Origin: an uncultured Pseudomonadota bacterium
GTDB taxonomy: Bacteria; Pseudomonadota; Gammaproteobacteria; Burkholderiales; Burkholderiaceae_C
Assembly (NCBI GenBank): GCA_945952465.1
Contig: CAMFIB010000002.1
Span: forward strand, 248,001-312,000
Direction: 5' to 3'
DNA length: 64,000 nt
Shown here: positions 39,460 through 51,725 of the stretch, piece by piece
Numbering within the stretch: position 1 is the stretch's first letter
How the letters are laid out: the number at the start of each line of letters is the position of its first letter
Translations under genes and position numbers: made by a program
Notes under the pieces: model-generated
The model's database searches: none
Seen by the model: the letters and a program-made list of their open reading frames with translations, nothing else
Told to the model about the DNA's origin: nothing

Positions 39460-39565
39460 GGCGGGTAATTTACCACCGGGGCACGCCTGCAACCGCAGGG
39501 AAGAGGCAGGGAGGCAAGGGCGGGGGCTGCAAATGCGGCGTGGCCGCAACCCTCCGAAAGAAGTC

Positions 39566-39642
39566 TGGTCGGGGTGAGAGGATTCGAACCTCCGGCCTCT
39601 ACGTCCCGAACGTAGCGCTCTACCAGGCTAAGCTACACCCCG
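39566..39642 (-). tRNA. tRNA-Pro (anticodon CGG)
   Basis: A 77-nt cloverleaf on the minus strand. Acceptor CGGGGTG/CACCCCG, anticodon stem CTACG/CGTAG around TTCGGGA (anticodon CGG), T loop GTTCGAATC, and encoded CCA at 39566-39568. It lies between pilB and ispB. Confidence 0.97.
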
Positions 39643-39662
39643 TTTGACGAACAACGCGCCCC

Positions 39663-40646
39663 TCAGGCGCGTCGTTTCAACAAATCAGACGCCAATTCTA
39701 GCAGGGCCGAACGCCAAAAATTCTCGGGCAGCTGTTTTGCTGCATCGATGGCGCGTTGCGCCTCGGCGGCGGCGGCTTCGCGGGTCACGTCCAGCGCCCC
39801 CGTGGCACGCACGATCGCGACGATGTTGTCGAGCTGGTCGACCGCGCCGTTCTCGATGGCGTGGCGGATCAGATCACGCTCGGCCGCGCTGCCGCGCTGC
39901 ATCGCCGCGATCAGCGGCAGCGTGGCCTTGCCTTCGCGCAGATCGTCGCCCAGGTTCTTGCCCATCTCGGCGGCGTCGCCTTCGTAGTCGAGCACGTCGT
40001 CGATCACCTGGAAAGCGGTGCCGAGTGCCTGGCCGTAGTCGGCGCAATGCTGCTCGATGGCCTCGCTGCTGCCGGCCAGGATGGCGCCCAGGCGGGCGCT
40101 GGCCTCGAACAGCTTGGCGGTCTTGGAGCGGATGACGCGCAGGTAGCCGGCTTCGTCGAGCGAGGCGTCGTGCATGTTCATGAGCTGCAGCACCTCGCCT
40201 TCGGCAATGATGTTGGTGGTGTCGGCCAGGATGCGCATGATGCGCATGTCGCCCACGCCCACCATCATCTGGAAGGCGCGCGAATAAAGGAAGTCGCCCA
40301 CCAGCACGCTGGCCGGGTTGCCGAAGGCTTCGTTGGCGGTGGCGCGGCCGCGCCGCAGGCTGGAGTCGTCGACCACGTCGTCGTGCAGCAGCGTTGCGGT
40401 GTGGATGAATTCGACCACCGCCGCCAGTTCGTGCCTTGCGGTGCCGGTGTAGCCGAGCGCGCCGCAGACCAGCAGCAGGAGGGCCGGCCGCAGGCGCTTG
40501 CCGCCGGCGGCGATGATGTAGCGCGAGACCTCGCCGACCAGCGGCACGCCGGAGTCGAGCCGGGCGGCGATCACGCGGTCGACAGCGGCCATGTCGTCGG
40601 CGACGACGGCCAGCAGCGAGGAAACACGGGGGGAATTGGCGGTCAA
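39663..40646 (-). CDS. ispB: Octaprenyl diphosphate synthase (polyprenyl synthetase)
   Basis: Makes the isoprenoid side chain of ubiquinone from farnesyl diphosphate and isopentenyl diphosphate. The 327-residue protein has the first aspartate-rich motif HDDVVDDSSLRRGRAT near residue 92 and the second QVIDDVLDYEGD near 215. It is divergent from rplU, as in many proteobacteria. Confidence 0.95.
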   Translation of the reverse strand: MTANSPRVSSLLAVVADDMAAVDRVIAARLDSGVPLVGEVSRYIIAAGGKRLRPALLLLVCGALGYTGTARHELAAVVEFIHTATLLHDDVVDDSSLRRGRATANEAFGNPASVLVGDFLYSRAFQMMVGVGDMRIMRILADTTNIIAEGEVLQLMNMHDASLDEAGYLRVIRSKTAKLFEASARLGAILAGSSEAIEQHCADYGQALGTAFQVIDDVLDYEGDAAEMGKNLGDDLREGKATLPLIAAMQRGSAAERDLIRHAIENGAVDQLDNIVAIVRATGALDVTREAAAAEAQRAIDAAKQLPENFWRSALLELASDLLKRRA

Positions 40647-40698
40647 GGCGGGGAGGGGAAACGTCGGGGCGGGATTATAAGGAGCGCGCGACCCCTCG

Positions 40699-40707
40699 TG
40701 CTATAAT
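40699..40707 (+). promoter_or_regulatory. Extended -10 promoter of rplU-rpmA-obgE
   Basis: TGCTATAAT is a perfect extended -10 (TGnTATAAT), 60 bp before the rplU start. No good -35 is seen, as often with extended -10 promoters. The transcript leader then contains a small hairpin, GTGGA/TCCAC (about 40719-40734). Confidence 0.7.
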
Positions 40708-40766
40708 CGTCGGCTCTGTGGAAATCCGTCCACGGAACTCTTTCAGATTCTCAGTCAGAGGTCATT

Positions 40767-41078
40767 ATGTACGCGGTCATAAAAACCGGTGGCAAGCAGT
40801 ATCGCGTTGCTGCCGGCGAAAAAATTAAAGTAGAACAGATTGCTGCGGACGTGGGCCAGGAGATCGTGATCGACCAGGTTCTGGCCGTCGGCGACGGTGC
40901 AGGGCTCAAGGTTGGCACGCCCTTGGTGTCCGGCGCAACGGTGACGGCCACGGTCGTCTCGCATGGCAAGCACGACAAGGTTCGCATTTTCAAGATGCGC
41001 CGTCGCAAGCACTATCAGAAACGTCAAGGCCATCGCCAGCAGTTCACGGAACTGCAAATCGGCGCGATCGCCGGCTAA
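40767..41078 (+). CDS. rplU: 50S ribosomal protein L21
   Basis: A large-subunit ribosomal protein that binds 23S rRNA. The 103-residue sequence starts [20 protein letters not shown] and ends with the basic [21 protein letters not shown] block typical of L21. It is first in the rplU-rpmA-obgE operon. Confidence 0.99.
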   Translation: MYAVIKTGGKQYRVAAGEKIKVEQIAADVGQEIVIDQVLAVGDGAGLKVGTPLVSGATVTATVVSHGKHDKVRIFKMRRRKHYQKRQGHRQQFTELQIGAIAG

Positions 41079-41090
41079 GGAGCAGGTTCC

Positions 41091-41348
41091 ATGGCACAGA
41101 AAAAAGGCGGCGGCTCTACGCGGAACGGGCGCGATTCCAAGCCCAAGATGCTCGGTGTGAAGGCTTTCGGCGGTGAACTCATCACGGCCGGCTCCATCAT
41201 CGTGCGCCAGCGCGGCACGCGCTTCCACGCCGGCACCAATGTGGGCGTTGGCAAGGACCACACGCTGTTCGCGCTGACCGACGGTCACGTGAGCTTCGCG
41301 GTGCGCGGCCCGCAGAACAAGCAGACGGTGAGCGTGACCCCGGCCTGA
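41091..41348 (+). CDS. rpmA: 50S ribosomal protein L27
   Basis: A large-subunit protein whose N-terminus reaches the peptidyl-transferase centre. The 85-residue sequence has [16 protein letters not shown] and [19 protein letters not shown]. It starts 12 bp after rplU and is followed by a hairpin terminator. Confidence 0.99.
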   Translation: MAQKKGGGSTRNGRDSKPKMLGVKAFGGELITAGSIIVRQRGTRFHAGTNVGVGKDHTLFALTDGHVSFAVRGPQNKQTVSVTPA

Positions 41349-41369
41349 GGCCTGTCCGCATCCAACCGT

Positions 41370-41394
41370 CGAAGCCCCGCATGCCGGGGCTTCG
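41370..41394 (+). terminator. Hairpin terminator between rpmA and obgE
   Basis: CGAAGCCCCG (41370-41379) and CGGGGCTTCG (41385-41394) form a perfect 10-bp stem with a 5-nt loop. TCATTTGTAAA follows, so the T-tract is weak and read-through into obgE is likely. Confidence 0.6.
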
Positions 41395-41404
41395 TCATTT
41401 GTAA

Positions 41405-42502
<1,098 letters not shown>

Positions 42503-42506
42503 AAAG

Positions 42507-42535
42507 ATAGCAACAAATCCAGCACCGACGCTGAC
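42507..42535 (-). repeat. Copy B of dispersed repeat family 2
   Basis: The reverse complement reads GTCAGCGTCGGTGCTGGATT and ends TGTTGCTAT, in the obgE-proB gap. It aligns without gaps to copies A and C. Confidence 0.6.
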
Positions 42536-42546
42536 TGCGGGCAGAA

Positions 42547-43701
42547 ATGAATCAGAAAACAGGCGCCAGCGTGCTGCACACGGCACGCCGCATCGTGGTC
42601 AAGGTCGGTTCCAGCCTGGTGACCAACGAGGGCCGTGGGCTCGACGAAGCGGCGATCGGTGAGTGGAGCCGCCAACTGGCCGCGCTGGTGCGCGATTCGG
42701 TGGGCGGCATGCGCCGCGAGGTGGTCATGGTGTCGAGCGGCGCGATCGCCGAGGGCATGAAGCGGCTCGGCTGGGCGACCCGGCCGCAGGAAATCCACGA
42801 ACTGCAGGCCGCCGCTGCGGTGGGCCAGATGGGACTGGCGCAGATGTACGAAACCAAGCTGCGCGAGAACGGCCTGGGCAGCGCGCAGGTCTTGCTGACC
42901 CATGCCGACCTCGCCAACCGCGAGCGCTACCTGAACGCCCGCGCCACGCTGGTCACGCTGCTGCAACTCGGCGTGGTGCCCGTCATCAACGAGAACGACA
43001 CGGTGGTGACCGACGAGATCAAGTTCGGCGACAACGACACCCTCAGCGCGCTGGTCGCCAACCTGGTGGAGGCCGACGCGCTGGTTATCCTCACCGACCA
43101 GAAGGGTTTGTACACCGCCGACCCGCGCAAAGACCCGGCGGCCGAGTTCGTGCACGAGGCCACGGCGGGCGACCCGGCCCTGGAAGCAATGGCTGGCGGT
43201 GCGGGTTCCAGCATCGGCAAGGGCGGCATGATCACCAAGATCCTGGCGGCCAAGCGGGCGGCCAATTCCGGTGCTTCCACCGTGATCGCCTGGGGCCGCG
43301 AGCCCGACGCGCTGCTGCGGCTGGCGCACGGCGAACCCATCGGCACGCTGCTGGTGGCGCAGACCGGCAAGAACCAGGCGCGCAAGCGCTGGATGGCCGA
43401 CCACCTGCAACTGCGCGGCGCGGTGACGGTGGACGACGGCGCGGTGGCCAAGCTGCAGGGCGCCAACACCAGCCTGCTGCCGATCGGCATGACTGGCGTT
43501 GACGGGCATTTTTCGCGCGGCGACGTCATCGCCATTCGTGACGGCGCGGGCGCTGAGATCGCGCGCGGCCTGGCCAACTACTCGAGCGCCGAGGCCAAGT
43601 TGCTGTGCAAAAAGCCGTCGAGCGACATCGCCACGCTGCTCGGTTACATGGCCGAGCCCGAAATGGTGCACCGGACCAACCTGGTGGTGCTGCGCGGCTG
43701 A
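42547..43701 (+). CDS. proB: ProB, glutamate 5-kinase
   Basis: Phosphorylates glutamate in the first step of proline synthesis. The 384-residue protein has the amino-acid kinase domain ([14 protein letters not shown] at the start; [21 protein letters not shown]) and a C-terminal PUA domain from about residue 285. It lies downstream of obgE, a frequent betaproteobacterial order. Confidence 0.97.
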   Translation: MNQKTGASVLHTARRIVVKVGSSLVTNEGRGLDEAAIGEWSRQLAALVRDSVGGMRREVVMVSSGAIAEGMKRLGWATRPQEIHELQAAAAVGQMGLAQMYETKLRENGLGSAQVLLTHADLANRERYLNARATLVTLLQLGVVPVINENDTVVTDEIKFGDNDTLSALVANLVEADALVILTDQKGLYTADPRKDPAAEFVHEATAGDPALEAMAGGAGSSIGKGGMITKILAAKRAANSGASTVIAWGREPDALLRLAHGEPIGTLLVAQTGKNQARKRWMADHLQLRGAVTVDDGAVAKLQGANTSLLPIGMTGVDGHFSRGDVIAIRDGAGAEIARGLANYSSAEAKLLCKKPSSDIATLLGYMAEPEMVHRTNLVVLRG

Positions 43702-43725
43702 AAACGCCGCTCCCGCGCGGCCGCC

Positions 43726-44232
43726 TCAGTAGCTGCGGCGCTCGCCCTTGAGCGCGTTCACCATCTCGCGCACCGTGGTCTGCGGTGCCGCGCCCACGCA
43801 AACCCCCTGCTTGGCCAGCCACAGCGAATGCCGGGTGGCGCCGTTGTCGAACAGCTCCTGCCATTCGGCGTTCTGCGTCGGCGTCCAAGTGCCGGCGTTG
43901 GAGCGTGCGTAGGTCTTCACCTGGGCCGCGCTGCAGCGGATGCCTTCGTACAGGCCGGTCACGTTGCCGTCTGGGCTGGTGACGACGACCACATAGCGCA
44001 CCACGCCGTCCTTGCCGATCACCAGTGTGGCAGGGTCCACCGCGTAGCGCAGCGAGGCATAGGCGGCGCCTTCGAACGGCAGTGCGCGCGACGGCTCGAA
44101 TGCCGGTGGCGGCGGCACCGTGCCTTCGACCCAGTCTTTGTCGTCGAATATCAAACCCGCCAGGGCGGGAGCGGCCAGGGCCAGCAGCAGGGCGCCGGCG
44201 CCCGCTGCCCGGCGTCCGTCAAATCGGGGCAT
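43726..44232 (-). CDS. CNP1-like secreted protein
   Basis: A 168-residue protein of the CNP1-like family, named after a Neisseria antigen; its role is unknown. It has a signal peptide (cleavage likely after ALA near residue 25), then DDKDWVEG and RYVVVVTSPDGNVTGLYEGIRC. It lies 7 bp after rppH on the minus strand. A periplasmic location is inferred. Confidence 0.85.
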   Translation of the reverse strand: MPRFDGRRAAGAGALLLALAAPALAGLIFDDKDWVEGTVPPPPAFEPSRALPFEGAAYASLRYAVDPATLVIGKDGVVRYVVVVTSPDGNVTGLYEGIRCSAAQVKTYARSNAGTWTPTQNAEWQELFDNGATRHSLWLAKQGVCVGAAPQTTVREMVNALKGERRSY

Positions 44233-44239
44233 CGGGTGT

Positions 44240-44887
44240 CTATTGGTGAAGCTTGGGCACCAGGTGGTGCACCAGTTGTGGATCGGGCTCGAAACTCGCG
44301 CCGGGCGGCAAGGCGGGGCCGCGGCGCGGCTCGTCTCGCAACACGACCGCCAGCGCGTCGGCGGCGGCCGGCCGCGGCCGGCCGCCGTTGCGCAGGTAGC
44401 GGTTGCGGTGTTCCTGCCGCGGCAGATAGCGCGACAGCTCCTTCAGCGCCATTTCGTAGACGCCGCGTTTGAATTCGACCACCACGTCCAGCGGCACCCA
44501 GTAGTCGTTCCAGCGCCAGGCGTCGAACTCCGGGTGGTTGGTCGCGCGCAGGTTCAAGTCCCAGTCGTGACCCACCAGTTGGAGCAGGAACCAGATCTGT
44601 TTCTGGCCCTTGTAATGGCCGCGGGCGTCGCGGCGGATGTAACGGTCGGGCACCTCGTAGCGCAACCAGTCGCGGGTTCGGGCAACAACGCGGACATGTT
44701 CGGGCAGCAGGCCCACTTCCTCCTGCAACTCGCGAAACATGGCCTGCTCCGGGTTTTCACCCCGGTCAATGCCACCCTGCGGAAACTGCCAGGAATGGGT
44801 GCGGATGCGTTTGCCCCAAAAGACCTGGTTTTTCTGGTTGAGCAGGATGATGCCGACGTTCGGCCTAAAGCCGTCCCGGTCAAGCAT
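44240..44887 (-). CDS. rppH: RppH, RNA pyrophosphohydrolase
   Basis: A Nudix enzyme that removes pyrophosphate from mRNA 5' ends and so starts decay. The 215-residue protein has [11 protein letters not shown] at the start and a Nudix box [20 protein letters not shown] near residues 40-62. The tail after about residue 165 is longer than in E. coli and rich in Arg, Pro and His. The start MLDRDGFRP is the family start. It is divergent from proS. Confidence 0.95.
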   Translation of the reverse strand: MLDRDGFRPNVGIILLNQKNQVFWGKRIRTHSWQFPQGGIDRGENPEQAMFRELQEEVGLLPEHVRVVARTRDWLRYEVPDRYIRRDARGHYKGQKQIWFLLQLVGHDWDLNLRATNHPEFDAWRWNDYWVPLDVVVEFKRGVYEMALKELSRYLPRQEHRNRYLRNGGRPRPAAADALAVVLRDEPRRGPALPPGASFEPDPQLVHHLVPKLHQ

Positions 44888-44993
44888 AATCAGACCCCAA
44901 ATTTGTAAACTGAATCCATTATGCACGCCGCACCGCCGGCGACAAGGGTTCTTTCCCATCGTTTCCCCTCACGCCAGCCGCTGTGTTCCCGCG

Positions 44994-46739
<1,746 letters not shown>

Positions 46740-46817
46740 ACTGTCGGCCGCCCGTGGGGTCCATGGGCTGCCACCGCCATTTCAGGCCCGCGCCACCGGC
46801 GAAAGGCCGCCGCACCC

Positions 46818-47525
46818 ATGTCCGACAGCGCCAGCGTTCTTTTTAGCCGCCGAAAAGCCCTCCAGTCAGCGTCAATTGGCGCTTTGTTGCTATCGATTTC
46901 GAAGCAATCGCTGGCTGGCGCTCAGGTCGAGGAGCCGCTCGCCGATTCGGTTCGCACCGCGCTGAGCTCGGCCATCGAGAACCAGGCACCGCCGGTGCCG
47001 GAATTCGCCAGCACCGAAAGCCAGCTCACCTACCTGCGCTGGCTGGGCGCGATGAGCGAGCGGCTGATCAAGAAAAAGCCCGAATGGCAGGTGCGCAAGG
47101 AATTCCTGCAGACCGTCTGGTACGAAAGCCGCCGGGCCGGGCTGGACGTGTCGCTGGTGATGGGCCTGATTCAGGTGGAAAGCAATTTCCGCAAGTTCGC
47201 GATCAGCGTGGCCGGCGCCCGCGGCTACATGCAGGTCATGCCGTTCTGGACCCGGCTGATCGGCGACGGCGACCCGTCGCGGCTGTTCCACATGCAGACC
47301 AACCTGCGCTTCGGCTGCGTCATCCTGCGCCACTACCTCGACCGCGAGGCGGGTGACCTGTTCATGGCGCTCGGCCGCTACAACGGCAGCCGGGGCCGCG
47401 CACCGTATCCGGATGCGGTGCTGGGGGCCAAGCGGCAGTGGGAATTCGACGCCAACAAGCTACCGGCCGGCGGCGTCGATCCGGCGACAGGGCTGTACAC
47501 CCTGCCATTCGGCACCGGCCGCTAG
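46818..47525 (+). CDS. Lytic transglycosylase (SLT domain)
   Basis: A periplasmic murein-cleaving enzyme of 235 residues. The SLT domain spans about 95-220, with the catalytic Glu121 in GLIQVESNF and the GARGYMQVMPFW motif. The N-terminal signal reads SRRKALQ followed by a hydrophobic stretch, which resembles a twin-arginine signal. Part of that signal (residues 16-28) is encoded by a copy of repeat family 2. It is downstream of proS by 78 bp and convergent with mltA. Confidence 0.92.
   Translation: MSDSASVLFSRRKALQSASIGALLLSISKQSLAGAQVEEPLADSVRTALSSAIENQAPPVPEFASTESQLTYLRWLGAMSERLIKKKPEWQVRKEFLQTVWYESRRAGLDVSLVMGLIQVESNFRKFAISVAGARGYMQVMPFWTRLIGDGDPSRLFHMQTNLRFGCVILRHYLDREAGDLFMALGRYNGSRGRAPYPDAVLGAKRQWEFDANKLPAGGVDPATGLYTLPFGTGR
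46865..46899 (+). repeat. Copy C of dispersed repeat family 2, inside a coding sequence
   Basis: GTCAGCGTC, 9 variable nt, then TTTGTTGCTATCG. Copy B has the same blocks at the same 9-nt distance. This copy is in frame inside the transglycosylase signal peptide. Confidence 0.55.
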
Positions 47526-47535
47526 AACCCGCAAT

Positions 47536-47568
47536 GAAAAACGGCGCGGGCCCGAAAGCCTGCGCCGT
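47536..47568 (-). terminator. Rho-independent terminator of mltA
   Basis: On the minus strand ACGGCGC and GCGCCGT form a perfect 7-bp stem (47541-47547 with 47562-47568), followed by TTTTTC. It lies 26 bp past the mltA stop. Confidence 0.75.
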
Positions 47569-47593
47569 GGTCAAGGGATCGGCCGGGGCCTAT

Positions 47594-49189
47594 TTATTCA
47601 CCGCAGAAATCGTCCTGGATCAGGCAGGCCGTTGCCGGTGCCTGTGCCGAGCCGCGCACCACCGGGCCCTGTTCGCGGGCGGCGATGCGGAAGTCTTTGG
47701 GCAACAGCACCCAGACATTGGTTTTCTGCTTCATGCGGCTGGCCGAGACGCGGGCATTCTGGCCGAAACCGTAGAAATAGTCGGCACGGACCGCACCGCG
47801 CACGGCGCCACCGGTGTCTTGGGCGACCGTGAGTTTGCGCAGCGACTTGGATGTTCCGGCGCCTTGCGTGGCGAGGAACACCGGAGTGCCCAGCGGCACC
47901 GCGCGGGGATCGACGGCGATTGAACTGCCGGGCGTGAGCGGAACACCCATTGCGCCCGACGGGCCGACATTTGTGGCGCGATTGGGCGTTTCCTGGAAGA
48001 AAACGTAGCTGGGGTCACGGTTGATGGCCTGCTGGATGCTGGGCGCCACTGCTCCGGCGGCAGGGGCTGCGGCACGGCCGGACGGGCCGGCCGGCCGGCG
48101 CGCGCCGGCGCCGGCCGTTGCGCCGGCAGCGGCCCCGGTCGATGCCGACAGCCGGAAGCCGCGTGTCAGCAGAGGGCCGCCGTCTTCAGGTTCATCGTCA
48201 TCATCTGCTTCCAGTTCAGCAAACCCACCGCGCACTTTCACGCCGGTTTTGCCGCCCGCGCCGGAAACTTCCGGCAGGAACGGATGGCCGTTCTGCTCGG
48301 CGTACGAGACGCGGACCACTTCGCCGGTGTTCATTTCGATGCGGCCGGCGCCCTGCACCTGCATGGTGTAGAGGTCTTGCACGCTGTCGACGAAGGCGAT
48401 CACCGACGCGTTGGGTGCGCCGAGCGACTCGATTTCTTCGCGGGTGTAGTAGGGCACCAACTGGTTGCCATCCTTGCGCAGGCGCAGCTTGCGGTCCAGC
48501 GGTTCCGGGAATCTTTTCGTCAGGTCCAGGGTCAGCACGCCTTCGCGGGCAGAGGTGACCACCACGTTCTGTCCGTCAAGGCGGGCCGGCAGCACCTTGC
48601 CGAGCGAGCCCTTGGGCAACTTGCGGAGGTCCATGAAGACCATGTCGGTCGGCACCTTGTAGACCGGGTGGATGTAGGGGGCGCCGTATTTGCGGCTTCC
48701 CTTCAGCAGAGGCTCGAAATAGCCCGTGACAGTGCCATCGGGCGTGCGGTCCAGGTTGTGAACTTGGTAAAGCGAGAATTCCGACTCGTAAAAGCGGCGG
48801 ATGGCGGCGTTGTCGTTGCCGTTCACTCGGCCCGCCTGTTGGCAGACCTTGGTCCATTCCGCGCGGTTGCGGTAGGCATTGCAAGTCTGGTCGAAGGCTT
48901 TCAACGCATCTTTCAGGTTGTCGTCCTTCCAGCCCGGCAACGACGCGAACGAAGCGGGCTCGTAGTAGGCCGTCGCTGTGGCGAAGCCGTGATCGTCGTC
49001 ATCGCGCGCCCCACTGGCGACAGGTTTTGCCGGGGGCGGCGGGGGTGGCACTTCGGCCTGAGGTTTGTCGGTCTTTGCGGGCGCGGTGGCCGCAACATCG
49101 GGATTCCCTTTTGGGGCTTCAGGCGGATTGGCACAGCCGTACAGCAGTGCAAACGCGGCTGTCGCGGTGATCAAGTGCTTTTTTTTCAT
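47594..49189 (-). CDS. mltA: MltA-type lytic murein transglycosylase A
   Basis: An outer-membrane lipoprotein that cuts glycan strands to 1,6-anhydro products. At 531 residues it is longer than usual. A lipobox ends LYGC at Cys19, with tyrosine at -2 (atypical), followed by a proline-rich linker. The MltA domain spans about 140-300, and the 3D domain holds the catalytic aspartate D458 (AQDTGGAVRGAVRAD). An acidic then Gly/Ala-rich insertion lies at about 306-384. It follows the T6SS gene block on the same strand. Confidence 0.94.
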   Translation of the reverse strand: MKKKHLITATAAFALLYGCANPPEAPKGNPDVAATAPAKTDKPQAEVPPPPPPAKPVASGARDDDDHGFATATAYYEPASFASLPGWKDDNLKDALKAFDQTCNAYRNRAEWTKVCQQAGRVNGNDNAAIRRFYESEFSLYQVHNLDRTPDGTVTGYFEPLLKGSRKYGAPYIHPVYKVPTDMVFMDLRKLPKGSLGKVLPARLDGQNVVVTSAREGVLTLDLTKRFPEPLDRKLRLRKDGNQLVPYYTREEIESLGAPNASVIAFVDSVQDLYTMQVQGAGRIEMNTGEVVRVSYAEQNGHPFLPEVSGAGGKTGVKVRGGFAELEADDDDEPEDGGPLLTRGFRLSASTGAAAGATAGAGARRPAGPSGRAAAPAAGAVAPSIQQAINRDPSYVFFQETPNRATNVGPSGAMGVPLTPGSSIAVDPRAVPLGTPVFLATQGAGTSKSLRKLTVAQDTGGAVRGAVRADYFYGFGQNARVSASRMKQKTNVWVLLPKDFRIAAREQGPVVRGSAQAPATACLIQDDFCGE

Positions 49190-49256
49190 GACCTTACTCC
49201 TTCAACTTCGCGAGAACAGCAAATGACACCTCACACGCGTGTCGATGTCATGAATA

Positions 49257-51077
49257 CTAGGAGGACGAACCGGTTTCCTGAATCTTGAAAGTGGCCGCGC
49301 CGTAATCCTTGGGGCAGGCGCCGCCATCGGGGCACTTGACTTGTCCGAGGAAAGGTGAACGGTCGGGTTTTCCGGAGGCCGCCAACGCGCTCGACAGGGC
49401 TGGCAGGAAGGTGCCGAACATCGAGCCTTCCTGCTTGATGCCGGTTTCAGAAAAGTCCAGCGGCGATGCCGAAACCACCACCGCAAAATGGTCGGTGCCG
49501 GCTGGGCCGGCTGCGTCCAGCGCCCAGGAGGCGCGCGGCAGCTTGACCTCGGTATTGGCGTTAATCTTGTTGTGCTGGTCCAGCATGTTGGGGAACAGCA
49601 GGATGAAGCTGCCGTCGCTGCTGACCATGTAGACATAGGCGTAGCCGGCCCTGGCCGATTTCACCGCGAACTCGAATTTGTCCTTGCCGATCAGCACCGT
49701 GCTCTTGGCTGCGGCGGCCTGCACGGTGAAGCCTGGCGTGGCCTGTGACACGATGCGGTCGAGTTCGCCGTTGGGCGTGAATGGCTGTGCCGTGCGCACC
49801 GGCTCGCTCGGCTCCGGGGCGGTGGGCGCGCCACCGTTGGCCACCGGTGTGTCTGTCCGTGCCTCGCCGGGCGAGGTCGCGAGCCAGTAGCCACCGGCGA
49901 CCAGCACCGCCAGCGCAATGGCGCCACCGGCGATCACTCCCGTCTTGAATTTTGCTGGCGCCGCAGAGGACCCGGCGCCAGCAGTGCCGGATTTGCCGGC
50001 TGTCGCCATGGTGGCGAAGGCTGTGCGCTCGCGCGACGGCATGGATTCGCCGCGCGGCAGGATCATGGTCGCGTCGCCCATCACCGTCTGGCCGCCCATG
50101 CCGAGCAGCTCGCGCAACTCAGCGATGGACTGCGGGCGTTCGTCGGGCCGCACGGCCAGCGCGCGGTCGGTGGCGGCCAGCAGTTTCTGGCTGTATTGCG
50201 GCAGCGCCATCTGCGTGAGCGAGACGTAGGGGTCTTTCAGCATGCGGCCGACCGACGGCGGCGGCCGGTTGCCGGTGATCGCAAAGTGCACGACGGCGCC
50301 GAGCGCGTAAATATCTGTCCATGGGCCCTGCGTCATGTCGGGCATTTCGGCGTACTGCTCGATCGGCGCATAGCCCGGCTTCAGGATGACGGTGATCGCC
50401 TGCGTCATGTCGGTGATCACGCGACGCGCGGCGCCGAAGTCGAGCAGCACCGGGGTTTCGCTGCCCTTCAGCAAAATGACGTTGTCGGGCGCGATGTCGC
50501 GGTGGTAGCAATGCGCGCCATGCATCACCATCAGAGCCTGGGTCAGGCTGTCCAGCATGCGCGTCAGCCAGATCTCGTCGGGCGGCTGACCCATGCTGCT
50601 GAGCTTTTCTTTCAGCGTCGTACCTTCGTAGAACGGCATCACCATGTAGGCGGTGCCGTTGGCCTCCCAGAAGCGAAACACCTTGACCAGCGACGGGTGG
50701 TCGAACTGCGCCAGCAGCTTGGCTTCGTTGATGAAGCTGCGCAGGCCGGCGGCGAAGGTTTCGGCGTTGCGTTCGGAGCGCAGGCGCACAGTGCCGGTGC
50801 TGTCGCGCGAGGCGAGCGATTCGGGCAAGTATTCCTTCAGCGCGACCTTGCGGTCAAGCGTGTGGTCCCAGGCCAGGTAGACGATGCCGAAGCCGCCTTG
50901 GCCCACCACGCCATTGATCTCGAATTCGCCAAGCCGGCTGCCCACAGGCAGCAGCAGCGCACCATCACCAAGCGTTACGGCCGGCGCAGCGACTGGGGTG
51001 TTCCCCCCGCCGGTGCTGGATGGACCCATCTGGCTCATCGGGCCGGCCACAATCGTTTGGTCGAAATCGGAACTCAT
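49257..51077 (-). CDS. T6SS-associated Ser/Thr protein kinase with DUF4384 domain (PpkA-like)
   Basis: A 606-residue membrane kinase. The cytoplasmic kinase domain (about 50-320) has GQGGFG (59-64), K81, HRD (192-194) and DFG (213-215). One membrane segment lies at about 377-396, with a periplasmic DUF4384 domain from about 430 to 580. In other T6SS clusters such kinases phosphorylate Fha or TssL to activate firing. The N-terminus carries FDQTIVAG. It follows tagF on the minus strand; no partner phosphatase is seen here. Confidence 0.9.
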   Translation of the reverse strand: MSSDFDQTIVAGPMSQMGPSSTGGGNTPVAAPAVTLGDGALLLPVGSRLGEFEINGVVGQGGFGIVYLAWDHTLDRKVALKEYLPESLASRDSTGTVRLRSERNAETFAAGLRSFINEAKLLAQFDHPSLVKVFRFWEANGTAYMVMPFYEGTTLKEKLSSMGQPPDEIWLTRMLDSLTQALMVMHGAHCYHRDIAPDNVILLKGSETPVLLDFGAARRVITDMTQAITVILKPGYAPIEQYAEMPDMTQGPWTDIYALGAVVHFAITGNRPPPSVGRMLKDPYVSLTQMALPQYSQKLLAATDRALAVRPDERPQSIAELRELLGMGGQTVMGDATMILPRGESMPSRERTAFATMATAGKSGTAGAGSSAAPAKFKTGVIAGGAIALAVLVAGGYWLATSPGEARTDTPVANGGAPTAPEPSEPVRTAQPFTPNGELDRIVSQATPGFTVQAAAAKSTVLIGKDKFEFAVKSARAGYAYVYMVSSDGSFILLFPNMLDQHNKINANTEVKLPRASWALDAAGPAGTDHFAVVVSASPLDFSETGIKQEGSMFGTFLPALSSALAASGKPDRSPFLGQVKCPDGGACPKDYGAATFKIQETGSSS

Positions 51078-51101
51078 CAGCAGCAGTGCAACGCGAGAGG
51101 G

Positions 51102-51716
51102 TCAGGAAAGAACGATGTCGGATCGCTCGTCGTCAATCAGCACGACGGCTTGGTCACCAGCGGGCAGTCGGTCGAACACATGGCTCAAGCTGACCCGGTC
51201 GCTTCCATCGGCGAACCAAAGGGTAGCACAGGGCGCTTCGTCCCGAATCAGTGAAACCAACGCGCTGTTCGGGGGGGCGGCGCCGTCGTCGGCCTCGCCG
51301 GAAGCCAACTGCTGGTCGAGTTGGTCGGGGGTGAGGTCGTTCTGCAGCGCTTCGAGAGCGGCCGCCGCCATGCGGTCCCACGCGGTCAGCAGCGGGGCGT
51401 CGCGCAGCTCGGCGGCATCGAAGCCCGCATGCGCCTGGGCGATGGTCAGCGGGAAGTAGCGGTTGGCGGAATCCACAGACGGCATCATCACGCCGGTCCA
51501 GACCCAGTCGTCGATCACGCCGGGCGCGCAGGCGAAACGCCAGATCGGGCTGACCAGGTAGCGTTCGCTCCACTGCGGGCCGAAACGCTGGCGGGTCGCT
51601 TGCAACACGTCCTGCAGCCAGTTGTCCCAACGGTCGACGAAGGCAGGTGGCAGGCGCCGCCCGACGAAGTCACCGAGCGAGGGCAGCTTGCCGTACCAGC
51701 CGGGCAGTGCAGCCAC
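51102..51716 (-). CDS. tagF: TagF, T6SS regulatory protein
   Basis: A 204-residue TagF-family (DUF2094) protein, known elsewhere as a repressor of T6SS firing that works opposite the threonine-phosphorylation pathway. Recognisable features are WYGKLPSLGDFVGRRLP at the start and WDNWLQDVL. It lies 9 bp after tssM and 24 bp before the kinase gene, so activator and repressor are in one operon. Confidence 0.92.
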   Translation of the reverse strand: MAALPGWYGKLPSLGDFVGRRLPPAFVDRWDNWLQDVLQATRQRFGPQWSERYLVSPIWRFACAPGVIDDWVWTGVMMPSVDSANRYFPLTIAQAHAGFDAAELRDAPLLTAWDRMAAAALEALQNDLTPDQLDQQLASGEADDGAAPPNSALVSLIRDEAPCATLWFADGSDRVSLSHVFDRLPAGDQAVVLIDDERSDIVLS

Positions 51717-51725
51717 GCCGCCGCC

